DNA from: Candidatus Aminicenantota bacterium
GTDB taxonomy: Bacteria; Acidobacteriota; Aminicenantia; UBA2199
Reading direction: 5' to 3'
Assembly (NCBI GenBank): GCA_026393835.1
Contig: JAPKZK010000067.1
Coordinates: 1 to 46,525 of the forward strand
Length of the DNA: 46,525 bases
Shown in pieces: positions 42,016 to 46,525 of this stretch (position 1 is the first letter of the stretch; the number at the start of each line of letters is the position of its first letter). The position numbers and the translations under genes were made by a program. Under the pieces are notes generated by a model. The model was not told the DNA's origin. It did not search any database and worked only from the letters and a program-made list of their open reading frames with translations.

Positions 42016-43176
42016 ATGTTAGTAGCAATAGTAGGTGGTAAACTCCAGGGCGTCGAGCTTACTTATCTTGCCCATAAAGCTGGCTGGAAAGTGATAGTAA
42101 TTGATAAGGGGCCCGTGGTGCCTGCTTCCGGGTTGAGTGATAAATTCGTTCAATTGGATGCAGCGGATACCGGGGATTTGGAGACCGTATTAAAAGGAGT
42201 GGACCTGGTAATCCCGGCCACGGAGAACCGCGAGACCCTTGATATTCTTCATCGATGGTGCAGTGCAAAGGGAATACCGTTGGCTTTTGATGCGGATGCG
42301 TATGCCATTTCGTCGTCCAAATTGGAATCGGATCGCTTATTTGCAAAAATTAAAATACCTGCACCGGTGTCCTGGCCGGATTGTGGGTTTCCGCTTATTG
42401 CCAAGCCTTCGGGCGGCAGCGGCAGTAAGGGCGTTCAAATCTTTGATAATCGGCGGCAGTTGGAGGAGCGGTTTCCCGGTTCTCTTCCTCCGGGGGGTTG
42501 GGTGATGCAGGAGTATGTGGAGGGGCCTTCGTATTCCCTGGAAATAGTCGGGGTTCCGGGTCAATATTTACCTTTGCAGGTAACGGACCTTGAGATGGAT
42601 GCGGGGTATGATTGTAAGCGGGTATTGGCGCCGACGGAATTGACTTCCCGGCAGGTGGGGGAGTTTGAAGAAATATCTGTTAAGATAGCGGAAGCGATTC
42701 AATTGAGGGGGTTGATGGATGTGGAGGTTATTCTTCACAAGGGGGAGTTGAAGGTATTGGAGATCGATGCCCGGTTTCCCAGTCAGACGCCGACAGCGGT
42801 TTATCATTCGACGGGTATCAATATGATTGAGTTATTGGCGTTTTCTGTATTGCCTCCGGCGGCCAGAAACCCCTTTGAAAAGGGGTTTCTGGACTTCCCG
42901 AAACTTTTGGTTGGGGTTGTTTATGAACATATAAAGGTGACGTCCGGCGTCGTGGAAGTTTGCGGGGAGCATATCATGGCAGACGCGGGCCCGCTTCACC
43001 TTGAACCCGGTTTTTTCGGCGCCCATGAAGCCATTACCAATTATGCACCCGGACAAACCCATTGGGTAGCCACCTTAATTATCACGGGCTCAAACCGCGA
43101 ACAAGCCTGGCGCAATCGAAACCGTGTTATCGATGATATAAAAAAACATTGCCACAACATTGAGGCCCAACCATGA
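42016..43176 (+). CDS. pylC: 3-methylornithine--L-lysine ligase PylC, with in-frame repeat insertion
   Basis: 386 residues, ATP-grasp ligase joining methylornithine to lysine. The Rossmann start AIVGGKLQGVELTYLAHKAG, ATP-binding GFPLIAKPSGGSGSKGVQIF, VMQEYVEGPSYSLEIVG and the metal/acceptor motif VLEIDARFPSQTPTAVYHST are all intact. Residues 279-298 (PPAARNPFEKGFLDFPKLL) are encoded by repeat copy F, 60 bp long and thus frame-preserving. They fall in a segment between ELL and YEHI, where methanogen PylC has a loop of other sequence. ATG 42016 is chosen by homology; the upstream GTG frame is repeat. It overlaps pylD by ATGA. Confidence 0.93.
   Translation: MLVAIVGGKLQGVELTYLAHKAGWKVIVIDKGPVVPASGLSDKFVQLDAADTGDLETVLKGVDLVIPATENRETLDILHRWCSAKGIPLAFDADAYAISSSKLESDRLFAKIKIPAPVSWPDCGFPLIAKPSGGSGSKGVQIFDNRRQLEERFPGSLPPGGWVMQEYVEGPSYSLEIVGVPGQYLPLQVTDLEMDAGYDCKRVLAPTELTSRQVGEFEEISVKIAEAIQLRGLMDVEVILHKGELKVLEIDARFPSQTPTAVYHSTGINMIELLAFSVLPPAARNPFEKGFLDFPKLLVGVVYEHIKVTSGVVEVCGEHIMADAGPLHLEPGFFGAHEAITNYAPGQTHWVATLIITGSNREQAWRNRNRVIDDIKKHCHNIEAQP
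42851..42910. repeat. MITE-like palindromic half-element, copy F, inside pylC
   Basis: Exactly 60 bp: TGCCTCCGGCGGCCAG terminus, then a 14-bp perfect hairpin CCAGAAACCCCTTT-GA-AAAGGGGTTTCTGG, then ACTTCCCGAAACTTTTGG. Compared with copy B, one base pair of the stem is changed on both arms, so the pairing is maintained. Orientation is opposite to the element half at 33601. No flanking duplication is apparent. Confidence 0.88.
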
Positions 43177-44051
43177 CCCGTCTAAGACACCATGATATAA
43201 AAGACATCGCCGCGCAATTAACCGATTACGACAATGAATTACTCCAAAAAACCGGGCACACCTTACGAGGAATTGCCTGCCATGCCCTGGACTTCCATGA
43301 AGAGAAACTCCAATCCCTGTGCGGTTCCGTTTCCATAGGAATAGTACCCATCAGCAGTGGGCAGGGTGTGATTCGTGCGTTTTCCCAAACCATTGCCCAA
43401 ATCGTGCGGTACATCGGTTTCAATGCTTTTGTTACCAGTGAATCGGATGTAACCGGGATTGCAGAAGCAGTGGCGAAAAAGGCGCAGGTCATCATGATGG
43501 CCGACGATCAACGGTTTGTGGCCCTTAATGTCGCCCGCGGACTCGTTGTGGACAATTCCGAAGCCACGGGCAAAGGGTTTATGGCCGGTTTGGATTTAAT
43601 GACGGGCGGATTGAAGGAACAAAAAGTCCTGGTCATCGGCTGCGGCCCCGTGGGTTACAGCGCGGCCCTGGCGGCCATTCACCGGGGGGCCGAAGTCTCC
43701 GTGTTCGATATCGATTCCCAGCGTTGCCAACGAGTAGCAAACGCATTAATGGAACTCACCCACCGCCCGGTTGCAGCGGCAAACTCTATTGAAAAAGCCC
43801 TTTCCGGGCATAGTTTTATAGTAGAAGCCACCAATGCCGCGGGAGTTATCGCTGAAATTTTTATTACCCCTGAGACCTATATTGCCGCGCCAGGTATGCC
43901 TTTGGGATTGACCCCGGCAGCGGTTCGCAAGGTTTCCCGGCGGTTATTGCATGACCCCTTGCAATTGGGGGTGGCAGTTATGGCAATCGAAGTTGCCGTA
44001 TCATGTATTGAAAACAAAAGCTTATCCACAGATTACACAGATGGACACTGA
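43173..44051 (+). CDS. pylD: Pyrrolysine synthase PylD
   Basis: 292 residues, NAD-dependent enzyme that oxidises the terminal amine of (3R)-3-methyl-D-ornithyl-lysine so that it cyclises to pyrrolysine. Typical features are VPISSGQGVIRAFSQTIAQI, DNSEATGKGFMAGLDLMTGG and the Rossmann motif VLVIGCGPVGYSAALAAIHR, then APGMPLGLTPAAV. The last dozen residues (SLSTDYTDGH) are encoded by a dispersed ACAGATTACACAGATG repeat, so the end has probably been altered. The start overlaps pylC. Confidence 0.95.
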   Translation: MTRLRHHDIKDIAAQLTDYDNELLQKTGHTLRGIACHALDFHEEKLQSLCGSVSIGIVPISSGQGVIRAFSQTIAQIVRYIGFNAFVTSESDVTGIAEAVAKKAQVIMMADDQRFVALNVARGLVVDNSEATGKGFMAGLDLMTGGLKEQKVLVIGCGPVGYSAALAAIHRGAEVSVFDIDSQRCQRVANALMELTHRPVAAANSIEKALSGHSFIVEATNAAGVIAEIFITPETYIAAPGMPLGLTPAAVRKVSRRLLHDPLQLGVAVMAIEVAVSCIENKSLSTDYTDGH

Positions 44052-44145
44052 TAAAAACAAAACTTGCCCACGTGTTGACACGCCTGTTATAGATAAGAGG
44101 CTATTTAATCCGTGTAATCCGTGTAATCCGTGTAATCAGTGGACC
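44019..44145. repeat. Dispersed repeat between pylD and pylSn
   Basis: CCACAGATTACACAGATGGA at the end of pylD, followed by three tandem CGTGTAATC units plus a variant AATCAGTGGACC (44109-44141). Same repeat words as in the intergenic blocks at 20605, 22496 and 28492. Confidence 0.55.
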
Positions 44146-44161
44146 AAAAGGTTTTTTAGCC

Positions 44162-44512
44162 ATGAAAGAAAAAGATAAGGAACCGGCCAAGCGGTATTAC
44201 CGCAAGCGGGTGGAGTTATTCAAATTGATCGAAAAGATCAAATTATGGCCCTCGCGGAACGGGTTATTGCACGGCATCAAGACCCTGGAGAAGTTGGGGG
44301 AGCAGGTGCGTATAACCACCCACTGCGATAAAACATTTATCGTCAATAATTCCCGGAACAGTCGTGCGGCGCGGTGGTTAAGGAACCAGTGGTTTGGGAA
44401 AGCGTGCCCCATTTGCAAGGTGCCGGACTGGAAACTGGAAAAGTATTCCGCCACAAGGTTCAATCGGCATTATGGTTCCCTGCTGCCGGATGAAAATAAG
44501 TCGAAAGATTAG
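44162..44512 (+). CDS. pylSn: Pyrrolysyl-tRNA synthetase N-terminal tRNA-binding protein (PylSn)
   Basis: 116 residues equal to the N-terminal domain of archaeal PylRS, encoded separately as in bacteria. It has the basic RYYRKRVELFKLIEKIKLWP start, GLLHGIKTLEK, then THCDKTFIVNNSRNSRAARW and the zinc-finger pair CPIC. It binds the T arm and small variable loop of tRNA-Pyl and assists PylSc. AAGG lies 10 bases before the ATG. It ends in UAG (44510-44512). Read-through would add about 32 residues before a TGA. Confidence 0.92.
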   Translation: MKEKDKEPAKRYYRKRVELFKLIEKIKLWPSRNGLLHGIKTLEKLGEQVRITTHCDKTFIVNNSRNSRAARWLRNQWFGKACPICKVPDWKLEKYSATRFNRHYGSLLPDENKSKD

Positions 44513-44820
44513 CCACGGACGAACACAAGCGTCGCGACAAACACGGACAAAAACAGGGCCCACGAATTACACGAATTTACACGAAAGGTAGGGAAGGGGC
44601 AAATTTGAAAGACTGCCGGACCGGCGTTTAAACTGGTCGAATTCGACCGGTTTAAGACCGAAGCGGGCAGCAATTACTTTGTTTTATCCCCCAAATCCTC
44701 TCTTCCTGGGACTGAATAGCTGCCTAAAAAAATTGATTTTGTAACCATTATGTGCTATATCTAAAGGATGAAAAGTGAAAATAGCCGGAAAAAAACCATC
44801 GGAATAAAGGATACCTGAAA
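44513..44820. other. Intergenic region after the pyl operon
   Basis: GGACGAACACAAGC-type and ACGAATTACACGAATTTACA repeats (44516-44588), then a GACCGGCG/AACTGGTCGAATTCGACC inverted stretch (44620-44652) that could fold. No gene or clear terminator T-run was seen, and no methyltransferase gene follows. Confidence 0.5.
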
Positions 44821-45348
44821 TGATAAAAGAAAGAATCCTGCCACTATTAAAACAAAAGGAATCCCAGAAACTGGAATTCAAAGAGGCCAAACGCGATGTA
44901 CCCGTTTATATCAAAATTTTTTCTGCAGCTTGGTTGGGTGGAGGAAATCGGCTCCGGCATTTACAATATCAATAGATATTTACCGTTTTATACACCGGGT
45001 AGAAGAGCTTCTTTTAATGAAGATATTGTATTCACGACAATCATTCCTATCCCTACCACCGAAGATATTCAAACGCGGCAAACGACCCTCCATGATACCC
45101 CGCAAGTCACCCCGCAAGTCATAAAATTATTAGAAGTCTTACAGGGAGAAATGCCCAGGGAAGAGCTACTCTCTAAATTGAGATTAAAAGATAGGGAACA
45201 TTTACGAAAAGAATATCTAAACCCGGCAGTTGAGGCAGGACTGCTTGCTTTGACTATCCCGGATAAACCAAATAGTAGTAAACAGAGATACCGCCTAACG
45301 GAAAAAGGCAAAGGATTTCTAAAAAACAGGATAAAGAAACATGAATGA
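44821..45348 (+). pseudogene. Internally deleted AlbA_2/ATPase-type transcriptional regulator
   Basis: The first 26 codons (ILPLLKQKESQKLEFKEAKR) match the start of an AlbA_2-domain (Schlafen-type) DNA-binding protein. From 44896 another frame continues with the far C-terminal part (PFISKFFLQLGWVEEIGSGI, then a winged helix with LRKEYLNPAVEAGLLALTIP). The whole middle (most of AlbA_2 and the ATPase-like domain) is gone and the two parts are out of frame, so this is a decayed gene. Confidence 0.75.
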
Positions 45349-45366
45349 TAAGCATAGAGGATAACC

Positions 45367-45420
45367 ATGGCGAAGAAGAACATCTACGGCGATGAAGTGC
45401 TGAAAGTATTCGCAGTATAA
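45367..45420 (+). pseudogene. Short 17-codon fragment
   Basis: ATG frame reading AKKNIYGDEVLKVFAV then TAA, 18 bases after the previous pseudogene. The look is that of a protein N-terminus cut short. No family can be named. Confidence 0.2.
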
Positions 45421-45504
45421 CCAAAGCCCACTGCAAAATAACAAACATCCACCATGAGAACCATAAGTCCACATATGGACGACTCCCCTGATTCCGCGGA
45501 TATT

Positions 45505-45616
<112 letters not shown>

Positions 45617-45648
45617 TTCTCACCCCCCCGGTTAAAGAGATATCTTCC

Positions 45649-46525
45649 TTATAAGCTCCTAAAATATTTTGCAATGCGCCCGAGAGCGTCTGTGATAATA
45701 TCCAGCTCATCGGCCGGGAACTTGTTCAATGGTCCTGTTGGAACAGGCGCCGGGGTAGGAGTCGGCGTCGGCGTTGGAGTTGGTGGAGGCGTAGGAGTCG
45801 GAACCGGCGTCGGCGGTGGAGTCGGAGTAGGTGTAGGTGTAGGTGTGGGAGTCGGCGTTGGCGGTGGCGGCGTGGAACCCGGCTTCGGCGCAGGAGTCCG
45901 CTCAGTAAGCTCCGCCTCAATAATAACTGCTTTTTCAATGTAACATACCGGTTCGCTGTCTTTTTCAAAGATTCCAACGCCGATAATCCTTTCCGCTGTT
46001 TGCAGCAACCCCAGGAACCCACCTTTCGCCGGGTAAGAACCCAACTGACCCCAGGTTGTCCCGTTGTCTTTGGATATCAATGTCAGCATGTCCCCGCCGG
46101 TGCAAACGACAACATCATCGAAACAGGCTATGCCCATAATGTTAGCTTTATCGCCATAAACCGGCCCCAGGTCAAATACCTGCTCCCAGGTATTCCCGCC
46201 GTCCATGCTTCTGCTGATGGCATGCGCCCCGGCAAAAAAGGTACCGGTTTGCTCGTTATATGCCAGGGCGCGCGCGCCGGTGGATTGAGTTTCCACCTTG
46301 CTCCAGTTTACGCCGTCGGCGCTGCGCCATACCTTTGTCGGACTTCCGGCATAAAAAGTATCGTTAAGAAACTCGATGGTCCTAAAGGCGCTCAACTTTT
46401 TATCCTGGTTATGGGTCCAGGTCATGCCGCCGTCCGTGCTCATATGATACCCTACTTCCTCATCCGCGGCAAGAACAAGGTTATTTCTGCCGAAAGTTGC
46501 CTTATAAATCGACCTGTCGCTGCTT
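45649..46525 (-). CDS. BNR/Asp-box beta-propeller protein with PT-rich linker (5' end outside window)
   Basis: The frame is open to the window edge, so the N-terminus is missing; 291 residues are visible. Asp-box repeats (STDGGMTWT, RSADGVNWS, RSMDGGNTWE, SKDNGTTWG) mark a sialidase/photosystem-stability-type propeller. A low-complexity Pro-Thr linker of about 50 residues follows, then a 25-residue helix ending IAKYFRSL. This is probably an exported protein with the PT stretch as a spacer to an anchor or interaction tail. Function beyond that is unknown. Confidence 0.8.
   Translation of the reverse strand, partial: SSDRSIYKATFGRNNLVLAADEEVGYHMSTDGGMTWTHNQDKKLSAFRTIEFLNDTFYAGSPTKVWRSADGVNWSKVETQSTGARALAYNEQTGTFFAGAHAISRSMDGGNTWEQVFDLGPVYGDKANIMGIACFDDVVVCTGGDMLTLISKDNGTTWGQLGSYPAKGGFLGLLQTAERIIGVGIFEKDSEPVCYIEKAVIIEAELTERTPAPKPGSTPPPPTPTPTPTPTPTPTPPPTPVPTPTPPPTPTPTPTPTPAPVPTGPLNKFPADELDIITDALGRIAKYFRSL

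Overview
The window looks like a chromosome segment of an anaerobic, uncultured bacterium. The best guess is an Acidobacteriota / Candidatus Aminicenantes-type lineage. This rests on the mix of a ferredoxin-dependent 2-oxoacid oxidoreductase, MglA/MglB GTPase genes, a menaquinone-type methyltransferase, a short PheT and very many small dispersed repeats. The taxonomy is inferred, not proven.

Left part (1-20600), almost all on the minus strand: the tail of an unrecognised gene; a glycan-modification pair (a sulfotransferase-GT2 fusion and a GT4); the translation and cell-division operon infC-rpmI-rplT-pheS-pheT-zapB-zapA-rny-ymdB; tRNA-Val and HU; a second long operon dnaX-ebfC-recR-porC-porD-porA-porB-mglB-mglA; tRNA-Ser; and a lexA-dinB SOS pair with a good promoter and a candidate operator.

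Middle part (20600-28660) is accessory DNA. It holds two tandem paralogous XRE regulators, two 21-bp minisatellite arrays of 18 units each, and an AT-rich island. The island encodes a CHAT-domain protein, a ferredoxin-FAD (CrtI-like) oxidoreductase and a small membrane protein. An orphan Phd-type antitoxin and a gene fragment follow.

Right part (28660-39600) holds envelope and housekeeping genes: a PafA-like phosphodiesterase, a ChaN-PDZ protein, a PqqD-like protein, an MFS carrier, an M23 peptidase-like protein, MenG/UbiE, a sialidase-like protein and two membrane proteins.

The main find is at 39598-44512: a complete bacterial-type pyrrolysine cassette, pylT-pylSc-pylB-pylC-pylD-pylSn. It comprises tRNA-Pyl with a CUA anticodon and its own promoter, a split pyrrolysyl-tRNA synthetase and the three biosynthetic enzymes. 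No amber-containing methylamine methyltransferase is visible in the window. The cassette is riddled with a small MITE-like palindromic element that has 16-bp perfect terminal inverted repeats in its best copy. One half-element of exactly 60 bp lies in frame inside pylC. A degenerate copy makes up the pylB-pylC junction and appears to supply the pylC ribosome binding site. Other copies extend or precede neighbouring genes.

UAG is a rare stop here (rpmI, recR, the CHAT gene, the PafA-like gene and pylSn). In three tightly spaced gene pairs the UAG is in frame with the next gene, so amber read-through by tRNA-Pyl would give fusion proteins.
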